6,203 nucleotides of DNA from Thermodesulfatator atlanticus (GTDB lineage: Bacteria > Desulfobacterota > Thermodesulfobacteria > Thermodesulfobacteriales > Thermodesulfatatoraceae), in assembly GCA_011321895.1 (NCBI GenBank), contig DROK01000144.1, positions 1 through 6,203 of the forward strand, given 5' to 3'. The notes below the pieces were generated by a model. It was not told where the DNA came from and ran no database searches. It saw only the letters and a program-made list of their open reading frames with translations. This document shows, one piece after another, positions 1-6,203 of the stretch. How positions within the stretch are numbered: the stretch's first letter is position 1; each line of letters opens with the position of its first letter. The position numbers and the translations under genes were made by a program.

Positions 1-7
1 CAGTAAC

Positions 8-12
8 GGAGG
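8..12 (+). promoter_or_regulatory. Shine-Dalgarno site of the Trp-Pro repeat protein gene
   Basis: A GGAGG sits 5 bases before the GTG at 18. A TAG stop lies in the same frame directly before that GTG (15-17), so no longer in-frame start exists. Together they fix the start of the gene. Confidence 0.8.
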
Positions 13-17
13 CGTAG

Positions 18-1424
18 GTGTTCCGTCTGGTCTTGGCCCTAGTGCTGGTTTTAGCCGGGCCCTCGCTGCTCCGGGCCCAGGCTGACCGGGTGCGTCATAA
101 CTGGTGGCCCTTTTTCTTTTTCCAGGAATCCCGGGACGGTAAGGTACGGGAGCTGGAGCTATTTGGTCCCTTTTATTATTCGTATCAATCTCCGGCTGAA
201 AGCGGGGCGGCCTTCCGTCCCCTTTTGGCGGTGGTGGACCGTAAGAGCCGCCACGATGTCTATTTTTTAAGCCCCCTGGGTCATTATCAACGGGAACCTG
301 AGACCAGCAGATTACGCCTGATCCCTCTTTGGGCCCGCAACAGCGACCAGGCGGAACACAAAAGGCACCATCATTTTGGCCTGTCTTTTTGGGGCGAATC
401 TGAAGAGGGTGAAAAGTACTGGGGCATCTTTCCCCTTTACGGGCGTCTGCTCGATTGGAACGACAAAGAAGAGGTGCGTTTTTACCTCTGGCCGGTCCGG
501 GTAAAATCCCGCTTTGAGGGAAACGTTTCTAGTACCTGGTTTTGGCCCATATATAACCGGACAGACGGCCCCACCTTTTATGAACGCAAATTCTGGCCTT
601 TTTACAGCCACAAGATAAAAAAAGACGTCTATGACCGGACTTTTTTCCTCTGGCCCTTTTTCTGGCGGGAAAAGTTTTTTATGGCCGAAGGTCCGGTCCC
701 CCGGGACATGTTTCTCCCCTTCTGGGTGGAGGAGAGGGGACCTGCCCACCAGCGTTTTATCTTCCTCTGGCCCTTTTTCCGATTCTATAACCACGAAGAC
801 CAGGAGACCACGATCTGGGATCTGCCCTGGCCCATTTTCAGGTACGGAGAGAGCAAAAACTCTCCCTATCGGGAAAGGAAGCTCTGGCCCTTAATCGGGT
901 ACCGTAAGACCGCGGAAGGATACAAACACTTCGTCTTCTGGCCCCTTTACACCTACCAGCGCGACGTCCTCAAACATAAGGAACGCGAGTATCACCGGGA
1001 GGTAAGGACGTTTTTACTCTTTACCAAATTTGAACGGGTGCGTAACCGCGAGGGGGAACTTACCTACCAGTTTTCACGGGTCTGGCCCTTGGGAGAACAG
1101 GTAAAAAGAAAGGACGGGTTTGAGGTCTTTTTCTTTCCCGCCATCCTTCCCTTTCATTCACCGGGGGTAGACCGGACCATCGCACCTCTCTTAAGGCTTT
1201 ACGAATACGTTCAGGACCCGCAAGGCTTTACCCGTTCCAAGGCCCTGTGGGGTTTTTACCGGCACGATCATACTGACGACGAAGACATGGTGGACCTGGC
1301 CTTTATTCTTTCTATCCACCGTAAAAAAACCGGGTGGCGTTTGACCTTCTTGAAGGGGCTTTTCGGGATCGGGAAAGAAAACGGGAAATTTAAGTTAAAG
1401 CTCTTTTTTCTTTCTCTCCTCTAA
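18..1424 (+). CDS. Exported Trp-Pro repeat protein of unknown function
   Basis: I do not recognise this family. The 468-residue product starts at GTG with a good GGAGG site. Residues 1-22 look like a Sec signal peptide: Arg3, a Leu/Val-rich core, then an Ala-Gln-Ala end, giving likely cleavage after residue 22. There is no lipobox cysteine. The mature part is full of Trp-Pro-hydrophobic motifs (Trp at 30, 158, 176, 193, 212, 251, 271, 290, 308 and 356). They are spaced about 18-19 residues apart in the centre, with weaker Pro-Leu/Phe versions filling the other positions. Each hydrophobic motif is followed by a polar stretch rich in Tyr, Arg, Lys and Asp. No catalytic motif or internal transmembrane helix is evident. 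Short aromatic strands alternating with charged turns suggest a beta-rich repeat fold or outer-membrane barrel; this is inference. The C-terminus ends in leucines rather than the Phe/Trp usual for barrels. The gene converges with the response regulator gene, leaving a 2-bp gap. Confidence 0.88.
   Translation: MFRLVLALVLVLAGPSLLRAQADRVRHNWWPFFFFQESRDGKVRELELFGPFYYSYQSPAESGAAFRPLLAVVDRKSRHDVYFLSPLGHYQREPETSRLRLIPLWARNSDQAEHKRHHHFGLSFWGESEEGEKYWGIFPLYGRLLDWNDKEEVRFYLWPVRVKSRFEGNVSSTWFWPIYNRTDGPTFYERKFWPFYSHKIKKDVYDRTFFLWPFFWREKFFMAEGPVPRDMFLPFWVEERGPAHQRFIFLWPFFRFYNHEDQETTIWDLPWPIFRYGESKNSPYRERKLWPLIGYRKTAEGYKHFVFWPLYTYQRDVLKHKEREYHREVRTFLLFTKFERVRNREGELTYQFSRVWPLGEQVKRKDGFEVFFFPAILPFHSPGVDRTIAPLLRLYEYVQDPQGFTRSKALWGFYRHDHTDDEDMVDLAFILSIHRKKTGWRLTFLKGLFGIGKENGKFKLKLFFLSLL
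489..944 (+). repeat. Tandem protein repeat, period about 18-19 residues, Trp-Pro core
   Basis: This is the best-preserved block of the repeat protein. Trp-Pro pairs occur at residues 158, 176, 193, 212, 251, 271, 290 and 308, with a degenerate Leu-Pro at 233-234 filling the one gap. The mean step is about 18.75 residues. The core is hydrophobic-Trp-Pro-hydrophobic-hydrophobic, usually followed by Tyr, Phe or Arg. At DNA level an 18-base segment at 645-662 recurs exactly at 762-779, 117 bases or two repeats later. Weaker units appear to continue on both sides. Confidence 0.75.
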
Positions 1425-1426
1425 AT

Positions 1427-2773
1427 TTACTCCAGGTGCCAGCGACGGAGTTTTTCTCTCAAGGTTTTGCGGTCGATCCCGAGTATCTTGGCGGCTTTGC
1501 TCTTGTTGCCGGCGCATTTTTTCAAGACGCGCAAAATATAACGCTTTTCGATTTCTTCCAGGGGTAAATCGTCGGCCCAGAGTTCTTCCTCTTCTTCGGT
1601 CTTGAAGCCAACCAGCCTCAAATCAGCCAGGGTGATGATTTCTCCTTTGGTAAAGATCACCAGGCGTTCTATGGTGTTTTCGAGTTCGCGCACGTTACCC
1701 GGCCAGGGGTAGCTCTTAAGTCTGTCCAGGACCTCTTTTTCGAAACCCAAAATTTTTTTGTGGTGTTTGCGGGCAAAATTTTGCAGGAAATACCGGGCCA
1801 GGAGGGGGATATCTTCTTTTCTTTCCCTCAGGGGCGGAATATGGATGGAGACCACGTTTAAGCGGTAAAAGAGGTCGTTGCGGAAAGTGCCTTTTTTGAT
1901 CTCTTCTTCTAAGTTTTTATTGGTGGCGGCGATGATCCTTACGTCCACTTTGGTAACCCGGTGGCTTCCTACCGGGGAGATTTCCTTTTCTTCTACGGCT
2001 TTGAGGAGCTTGGCCTGGATATCCACGGAGATGTTACCGATCTCATCGAAGAAAAGGGTGCCGCCGTTGGCCAGCTCAAATTTGCCTATCTTGTGGGTGC
2101 TGGCCCCGGTAAAGGCCCCTTTCACGTGGCCAAAAAGCTCGGATTCAAAGAGGGTGGGTACCAGGGTGCCGCAGTCAACCGCCACGAAGGGGCCGTTGGC
2201 CCTGGGGCTTAATTCGTGGATTTTACGGGCCAGAAGCCCTTTGCCGGTGCCCGATTCTCCGGTGATGAGGACGGTGGAATCCGTGGGAGCGACCATCTTG
2301 GCCATTTCCAGAACCTGTTTGATGACAGGGCTTTCCCCGATAATGTTGATCCCGCCCTCTTTTTCCGCCAGGGTTCGTTTAAGATAGATGTTTTCAAGGG
2401 TCAGTTTGCGCCGGCCCAGGGCCTTTTCCACCGCCAGTTTTAACTCCTCCGGCCCAAAAGGTTTTTGCAAAAAGTCGCTGGCCCCGCTTTTCATCGCTTC
2501 CACCGCGTTGGTAACCGTGCCGTAAGCGGTGATGATCACCACTTCGGTGTGGGGGTCGATTTCCTTGATGTGTTTCAGGAGTTCAAGGCCGCCCATCCCT
2601 GGCATCTTCAGGTCGAGCAAGACCGCGTCAAATTCGAAACGCGAAAACAGTTCCAGGGCCTCTTCGGGAAAAGCGGCCAGTTCTACTTCGTAGCCCTGCC
2701 TGGTAAGGACTTGAAAACAGGCGTCACGGATGGCAGGGTCGTCGTCCACGATGAGGATTTTTCCTTTATTCAT
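1427..2773 (-). CDS. NtrC-family sigma-54-dependent response regulator
   Basis: This is a 448-residue transcription activator for RNA polymerase with sigma-54, driven by phosphorylation and ATP hydrolysis. The receiver domain (about 1-120) has Asp10-Asp12, the phosphoacceptor Asp54, Thr82 and Lys104. The AAA+ domain (about 142-370) has Walker A at 172-179, an intact GAFTGA sigma-54 contact loop at 219-224, Walker B Asp243-Glu244, an Arg-rich segment around Arg298/Arg304, and WPGNVREL at 357-364. A Fis-type helix-turn-helix occupies about 423-445. All key residues are present, so it should be active. I chose the ATG at 2773. A longer TTG frame from 2827 would add 18 residues overlapping the kinase, and receiver domains normally begin just before the first beta strand, as the ATG version does. 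No clear Shine-Dalgarno precedes it, but the ATG overlaps the end of the kinase gene by 8 bases, suggesting translational coupling. It is the second gene of a kinase-regulator operon. Its target promoters are not visible here. Confidence 0.95.
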   Translation of the reverse strand: MNKGKILIVDDDPAIRDACFQVLTRQGYEVELAAFPEEALELFSRFEFDAVLLDLKMPGMGGLELLKHIKEIDPHTEVVIITAYGTVTNAVEAMKSGASDFLQKPFGPEELKLAVEKALGRRKLTLENIYLKRTLAEKEGGINIIGESPVIKQVLEMAKMVAPTDSTVLITGESGTGKGLLARKIHELSPRANGPFVAVDCGTLVPTLFESELFGHVKGAFTGASTHKIGKFELANGGTLFFDEIGNISVDIQAKLLKAVEEKEISPVGSHRVTKVDVRIIAATNKNLEEEIKKGTFRNDLFYRLNVVSIHIPPLRERKEDIPLLARYFLQNFARKHHKKILGFEKEVLDRLKSYPWPGNVRELENTIERLVIFTKGEIITLADLRLVGFKTEEEEELWADDLPLEEIEKRYILRVLKKCAGNKSKAAKILGIDRKTLREKLRRWHLE

Positions 2774-3743
2774 AGTGAATTTTAGGAAGTTTGACCCGAA
2801 AAAGCGTTCGTCCGGGCTGGCTTTCAACCTCGATCGTCCCCCCGTGCCTTTTAACTATACCATGACAGATGGCCAAACCTAAGCCCGTCCCCTTACCTCC
2901 CTTTTTGGTGGTAAAAAACGGCTCAAATATCTTTTCTCTGATTTCAGGAGGGATACCCGGGCCGTCATCTTCCACCTCCAGAACCACCACTTCTTCTCTG
3001 CTCTGGTAATAAGTGCGTAACACCAGGTGCCCCTGGCCGGCCAGGGCCTCGCCGGCGTTGATAATAAGGTTCAGGGTAAGTTGTTCTAACTGGCTGCGGT
3101 TACCCTGTACAAAGGGAAGAGTCTCAGCCAGTTCCCATCTTACGGTTACGGCCTTAAAGAGCCGGTGGTCTTCGATCAAAGAGAACATATCTCTTACCAC
3201 CTGGTTTAAATCCACCCATTCTTCCAGGGTATCTTCCGGGCGCCCGAAGTTTAAGAGGGCCTTGGCGATGATGCGACAACGGGTGGCGAGCTTGATGATT
3301 TTGTCCACGTGGAGGAGGAGGGGGCTGGCCTCGGGGAGATCCTCTCTTAGCAGGTTGGCGTAGAGGAGAATCCCCCCCAAGGGGTTATTTATTTCGTGCG
3401 CGATCTCACCCGCCAATTTGCCCATGGCCGTTAGACGTTCGGCCTGGAGCCACATCTTTTCCGTGGCCCGGCGCTGGCTTACGTCCCTAACCAGCAGCTG
3501 TTTTTGCCCGTCCTGGAAGGGCAGGAGGACCGCTTCCGCCTCAAAAAGAGACCCGTCCAGACGTTTGCCCCGGGTTTCAAAAAGCCCGTAATCGGCGGGA
3601 TAATGTTCGAAAAGACGGCGAAGCTCCACCGGCAGACCTTCCAGATGGAAGAGGAGCCGGAAGGCCTCGTTGGCGGCTACCACCTGCCCCTCCCTAACCA
3701 GGGCCAAAGGGTCTTTGATTTCCTCTAAAAAATCTTTTTTCAT
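2766..3743 (-). CDS. Soluble PAS-domain sensor histidine kinase (NtrB-like)
   Basis: This 325-residue kinase autophosphorylates on histidine and should pass the phosphate to the regulator encoded directly downstream. An N-terminal PAS-like sensor covers about residues 8-88. The dimerisation/phosphoacceptor domain contains the H-box HEINNP, with His116 as phospho-site. The HATPase domain (about 210-322) has the N-box asparagines 225 and 229, the G1 box DDGPGIP at 259-265, the Phe-rich segment at 273-277 and the G2 box GKGTGLGL at 283-290. There is no transmembrane segment, so it acts in the cytoplasm and probably senses an internal signal; no ligand can be named. The ATG at 3743 lacks a clear Shine-Dalgarno. 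The stop codon overlaps the regulator's start (ATGAATAA, 2773-2766). The upstream neighbour is a divergent channel gene. The architecture is complete, with no missing key residue. Confidence 0.94.
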   Translation of the reverse strand: MKKDFLEEIKDPLALVREGQVVAANEAFRLLFHLEGLPVELRRLFEHYPADYGLFETRGKRLDGSLFEAEAVLLPFQDGQKQLLVRDVSQRRATEKMWLQAERLTAMGKLAGEIAHEINNPLGGILLYANLLREDLPEASPLLLHVDKIIKLATRCRIIAKALLNFGRPEDTLEEWVDLNQVVRDMFSLIEDHRLFKAVTVRWELAETLPFVQGNRSQLEQLTLNLIINAGEALAGQGHLVLRTYYQSREEVVVLEVEDDGPGIPPEIREKIFEPFFTTKKGGKGTGLGLAICHGIVKRHGGTIEVESQPGRTLFRVKLPKIHYE

Positions 3744-3760
3744 GACACTAAAAACAGTTT

Positions 3761-3766
3761 ATTAGA
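3761..3766 (-). promoter_or_regulatory. Weak candidate -10 box for the kinase-regulator operon
   Basis: On the minus strand these bases read TCTAAT, a 5 of 6 match to TATAAT, 17 bases before the kinase ATG. No convincing -35 element lies at the expected distance, and the region is AT-rich, so chance matches are likely. The operon promoter should lie in this 80-bp gap unless transcription enters from within the channel gene. Confidence 0.25.
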
Positions 3767-3808
3767 AAACCAGGATTTTCCCACCCTGCCGGGTCTTCTC
3801 TTTTGGGC

Positions 3809-3814
3809 TATAAT
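3809..3814 (+). promoter_or_regulatory. Consensus -10 box (TATAAT) for the channel gene
   Basis: A perfect TATAAT lies in the gap before the channel gene. The hexamer 17 bases upstream (CTGCCG at 3786-3791) matches TTGACA at only 3 of 6 positions, so the -35 is weak. Transcription would be expected to begin near 3820-3824, practically on the ATG at 3824. Confidence 0.5.
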
Positions 3815-3823
3815 GCAACGGCG

Positions 3824-5065
3824 ATGGAGGCCTGGAACCAGCTTTACCACGAAATAATAAACAACGAACTATTGAGGGCGGCCCTTCTCTTTGGTTTTTC
3901 CTTTTTGGCCTATTTTCTGGCCAAAAAATTCATCGTGGAGACGGCCCACCGCCTCTCCCGACGCTCCGCCAACCCCTGGGATGACCTCCTCTCGCAACAC
4001 AAAGTCTACAATATCGCCGCTTACGCGGTGGTCCTTCTGGTCGTCCATTTTGGGGCCCATTTCCTGCCCCGTTTTCAGCCGGTCCTTGAGCGCCTGGTGG
4101 AAGTGGGTTGGACGGTGCTGGTGGTCCTTTTGCTCGACCGGCTTCTCTCGGTGGGGGTTTCTGCCTACGAGCGTCACCCGATCTCTAAAGAGCACCCCAT
4201 CAAGGGCTACGTGCAAATAGCCAAACTTTTCGTCTACGCGGCGGGGACCATCATCGCCCTGGCCACCCTTTTCAACCGGTCCCCCTGGGTTTTCCTAAGC
4301 GGGCTTGGTGCCTTAAGCGCCGTCCTCCTCCTTATTTTTAGACACACCCTGCTCTCTTTTGTGGCCAGTTTTCAGATCGTTTCCCAGGATCTCTTTCGCA
4401 TCGGAGACTGGATTGAAATGCCCAAATTTGGGGCAGACGGGGAAGTAATAGACATCGCCCTCCACACGGTAAAGGTCCAGAACTGGGACAAGACCATCGT
4501 GGTCATCCCTACTTACAAGTTCTTGGAGGAATCCTTTAAAAACTGGCGTGGGATGGAGCTCTCCGGCGGGCGTCGCATCAAGAGGGCCATCCTGGTGGAC
4601 CAGAGTTCGGTGAAGCTGCTGGACGACGAGCTCCTGGCCCGCCTGAAAAAGGTTCACCTCTTGAAGGATTACCTGGACAGGAAGTTGCGGGAAATCGAAG
4701 AATATAACCGGAGCCAGGGGATAGATACGGCAGCTTCTCCCCTTAACGGGCGCCGGCTGACCAATTTGGGGACCTTTCGCATTTACATCGAAGAATACCT
4801 GAAACACCACCCCAAGATCAGGAAAGACATGACCCTGATGGTGCGTCAGTTAGCCCCTACCCCCCAGGGGCTTCCCCTGGAGGTCTATTGTTTCGTGGCT
4901 GATACCCGCTGGATCCCTTACGAAAAGGTACAGGCGGACATCTTTGATCACATCTTGTCAACCGCAGGGGAGTTTGATCTGCGGGTTTATCAGATGCCCA
5001 CCGGAAACGACCTGAAGGAAGGGCTTAAAGCCCTCTGGAACCCCAAGTCCCGGCCGAACGCCTAG
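3824..5065 (+). CDS. ybdG: YbdG/MscM-type mechanosensitive channel (MscS family)
   Basis: This is an inner-membrane channel that in E. coli (YbdG, miniconductance) opens under membrane tension during hypo-osmotic stress. The 413-residue length is very close to the roughly 415 of the E. coli protein. Hydrophobic segments lie at about 17-36, 62-80, 93-111, 130-150 and the pore-lining 155-183. The cytoplasmic MscS beta domain follows, with RIGDWIEMPKFGADG at 192-206 and NWDKTIVVIPT at 220-230. YbdG-specific signatures recalled from the E. coli protein are SFKNWRGM (237-244), SGGRRIKR (247-254), KDMTLMVRQLAP (334-345), QADIFDHI (370-377) and PTGND (392-396). I prefer ATG 3824. A longer frame from TTG 3803 exists, but it would place the perfect TATAAT inside the coding region. 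No Shine-Dalgarno precedes either start. The gene diverges from the kinase gene and overlaps the convergent glycosylase gene by 4 bases at the stop codons. Confidence 0.92.
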   Translation: MEAWNQLYHEIINNELLRAALLFGFSFLAYFLAKKFIVETAHRLSRRSANPWDDLLSQHKVYNIAAYAVVLLVVHFGAHFLPRFQPVLERLVEVGWTVLVVLLLDRLLSVGVSAYERHPISKEHPIKGYVQIAKLFVYAAGTIIALATLFNRSPWVFLSGLGALSAVLLLIFRHTLLSFVASFQIVSQDLFRIGDWIEMPKFGADGEVIDIALHTVKVQNWDKTIVVIPTYKFLEESFKNWRGMELSGGRRIKRAILVDQSSVKLLDDELLARLKKVHLLKDYLDRKLREIEEYNRSQGIDTAASPLNGRRLTNLGTFRIYIEEYLKHHPKIRKDMTLMVRQLAPTPQGLPLEVYCFVADTRWIPYEKVQADIFDHILSTAGEFDLRVYQMPTGNDLKEGLKALWNPKSRPNA

Positions 5066-5715
5066 AATTCTTTTTCCAGGTCCTTTAAGGGGCATTTCTC
5101 ACAGCTTGGTCTCCTGGGGCGACAATAGGTTTTGCCACAGGCCACCAGGAGGGCGTGGTACTCGTTAAAGAGTTCGGTTTGGGCGGGGAGATTCTTTTCG
5201 AACAATTCTTTGAGTTCCTCATACCCCATCTCTTCCGTGGCCAGGCCGTGGCGCAGCAAGATCCGTTTGGTGTAAGCGTCCACCACAAAGACCGGAAAGC
5301 CTCCGGCGTAAAGGAGGATGGAATCAGCGGTCTCCGGACCTATCCCCGAAACCGCAAGCAGTTTTTGGCGCGCCAGCTCCGGGCCTGCGGCAAAGAGTCT
5401 CTCAAGGCTTCCCTGGTATTCCTCGACCAGGAGTTTCAGGAAATTTTTGAGCCTTTTGGCCTTGACACGGAAATAACCAGCGGGCCGGATAAGTTGGGCC
5501 AGCTCTTCCAGAGGAAGAGAAAAGAGTTTATGAGGCTCAAGGAGCCCCCTTTCTTTTAGGTTTTTTATGGCCCGTTCCACGTTTTGCCAGTTGGTGTTCT
5601 GGGTGAGGATGGCCCCCACGCAGACCTCAAAGGGGGTTTCTCCCGGCCACCAACCCTGAGGCCCAAAATGACGAAAGAGTTTCTGGTAGATCTGGTTCAG
5701 TATTTCCGCCGTCAT
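5062..5715 (-). CDS. HhH-GPD DNA glycosylase, endonuclease III/MagIII-like
   Basis: This 217-residue base-excision-repair protein removes damaged bases. It has the HhH-GPD fold: an ILTQNTNW segment at 36-43, a helix-hairpin-helix at about 118-135 (GIGPETAD at 124-131) and the conserved catalytic Asp146 in VVDAY. The lysine that gives E. coli Nth its AP-lyase activity is replaced by Glu128, so a monofunctional glycosylase is likely, as in MagIII-type 3-methyladenine glycosylases; the real substrate is uncertain. The C-terminal iron-sulfur region has Cys198, Cys205 and Cys208 in the usual CX6CX2C spacing. The fourth Cys expected near 214 is absent, while an extra Cys193 lies just upstream and may substitute. 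The ATG at 5715 is 10 bases after the permease stop, with a poorly spaced GGGG as the only ribosome-site candidate, so coupling to the permease gene is plausible. The stop shares CTAG with the convergent channel gene. Confidence 0.9.
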   Translation of the reverse strand: MTAEILNQIYQKLFRHFGPQGWWPGETPFEVCVGAILTQNTNWQNVERAIKNLKERGLLEPHKLFSLPLEELAQLIRPAGYFRVKAKRLKNFLKLLVEEYQGSLERLFAAGPELARQKLLAVSGIGPETADSILLYAGGFPVFVVDAYTKRILLRHGLATEEMGYEELKELFEKNLPAQTELFNEYHALLVACGKTYCRPRRPSCEKCPLKDLEKEF

Positions 5716-5725
5716 CGCCCCGGTT

Positions 5726-6203
5726 TTATCGGGCCAGGGCTATCAGAAAGACCCCGGCCACCATCAAACTCGCCCCCACCAGGCGCGCCCCAAAGGCCCT
5801 TTCCTTGAAGAAAAGGCCCCCTATGATGACGCCAAAAAGGACGCTCAGCCTTTTGATGGCAATCATATAAGCGGTGGGGGCCAGGCTTAAGGCCCATACG
5901 TGACAGACCACCGCGGCACTCTGACTCAAGGCCACCGCCAAAAAACCTTTCGGGCAGCCCCTGGCCACCTTTATCGGATTGGCCCGGAAAAAGATCACGA
6001 GGATCGGTGCCATAAAAAGCCCCAGAAAAGTATAATAAAAAAAGGCAAAAAAGAAGCGTTCTGAATGTTTGAGGCCCACTTTGAGGAGGACCGAGGTCAC
6101 CGAATAAATCAGGGCCACCAATAACATCAACCAGGATCCCCGCTCTTTGAAAGTGGCTTTGAAAGGGGCCCAGAGCCCGTGTTTAACCTCGCTAAGGTGC
6201 AAA
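5726..6203 (-). CDS. EamA-family (DMT) permease, C-terminal half, 5' end outside the window
   Basis: The frame stays open to the window edge, so this is the C-terminal part of a larger gene. The TTG near 6202 is not a believable start. About 158 residues are visible, with five hydrophobic helices at about 23-46, 50-72, 86-108, 110-132 and 139-157. The ending, with a Phe-Phe-Lys-Glu-Arg loop and then a Gly/Ala/Val-rich last helix, is typical of the second EamA repeat in ten-helix drug/metabolite transporters. Such proteins move small metabolites or amino acids across the inner membrane; the substrate cannot be told. It lies upstream of the glycosylase gene on the same strand with a 10-base gap and probably shares its transcript. 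Confidence 0.85.
   Translation of the reverse strand, partial: LHLSEVKHGLWAPFKATFKERGSWLMLLVALIYSVTSVLLKVGLKHSERFFFAFFYYTFLGLFMAPILVIFFRANPIKVARGCPKGFLAVALSQSAAVVCHVWALSLAPTAYMIAIKRLSVLFGVIIGGLFFKERAFGARLVGASLMVAGVFLIALAR

Noticed and set aside
1..6. CAG-TAA as the end of an upstream gene
   Set aside because: Only two codons are visible, so neither the frame nor the existence of a gene can be supported.
312..794. 160-codon minus-strand open frame opposite the repeat protein gene
   Set aside because: It is antisense to a gene with a signal peptide, a strong ribosome site and regular protein repeats. The translation has no recognisable domain, and the openness comes from the repetitive composition.
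1878..2785. Several plus-strand open frames opposite the regulator gene
   Set aside because: They mirror the AAA+ and receiver coding sequence, whose motifs are all intact on the minus strand, and their own translations show no domain.
2774..2827. Extension of the regulator to a TTG start at 2827
   Set aside because: The 18 added residues overlap the kinase gene. They precede an otherwise standard receiver N-terminus, and the only GAGG abuts the TTG with no spacer.
3765..3780. Inverted repeat GAAAA-N6-TTTTC as an operator
   Set aside because: The arms are only 5 bp in an AT-rich stretch and do not extend, so chance is a sufficient explanation.
3744..3802. Sigma-54 (-24/-12) promoter in the divergent gap
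   Set aside because: Neither strand shows the GG-N10-GC core in a suitable context.
6200..6202. TTG as the start of a short single-domain EamA protein
   Set aside because: The frame runs open to the window edge and the start has no visible context. The visible part matches the second half of a ten-helix permease.

Overview
This window looks like ordinary chromosome from a Gram-negative, possibly thermophilic bacterium. The cues are Sec-exported and inner-membrane proteins, a sigma-54 two-component system of NtrB/NtrC type, proteins rich in Arg/Lys/Glu, moderately high GC, and very tight gene packing. A Thermodesulfobacteriota-like source would fit, but that is inference from style, not from a marker gene. 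I see no insertion sequence, tRNA, rRNA, CRISPR array or phage gene.

Layout from left to right. (1) A plus-strand gene (18-1424) encodes an exported protein of no recognised family. It is built from an approximately 18-19 residue repeat centred on Trp-Pro-hydrophobic motifs. (2) Converging on it with a 2-bp gap is a minus-strand operon. It holds a soluble PAS-type histidine kinase (3743-2766) followed, with an 8-bp overlap, by its sigma-54 activator response regulator (2773-1427). (3) An 80-bp gap separates the kinase from a divergent plus-strand gene (3824-5065) for a YbdG/MscM-type mechanosensitive channel. A perfect TATAAT lies only 9 bp before the preferred ATG, so this mRNA may be leaderless. 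(4) The channel gene overlaps the next gene through a shared CTAG at the stop codons. That next gene, on the minus strand, encodes a HhH-GPD DNA glycosylase (5715-5062) of the endonuclease III/MagIII type. (5) Ten bases upstream of it, on the same strand, ends an EamA-family permease whose 5' part lies outside the window.

How the genes relate. The kinase and regulator clearly form one phosphorelay. Their target genes cannot be read here, because no convincing sigma-54 promoter was found beside them. The neighbouring exported repeat protein and the osmotic channel allow a cell-envelope role as a hypothesis only. The glycosylase and permease probably share a transcript, without an obvious functional link.

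The most unusual items are the Trp-Pro repeat protein, the glycosylase with a non-canonical cysteine set and no catalytic lysine, and the probable leaderless start of the channel gene. Nothing here amounts to a clear new multi-gene system.
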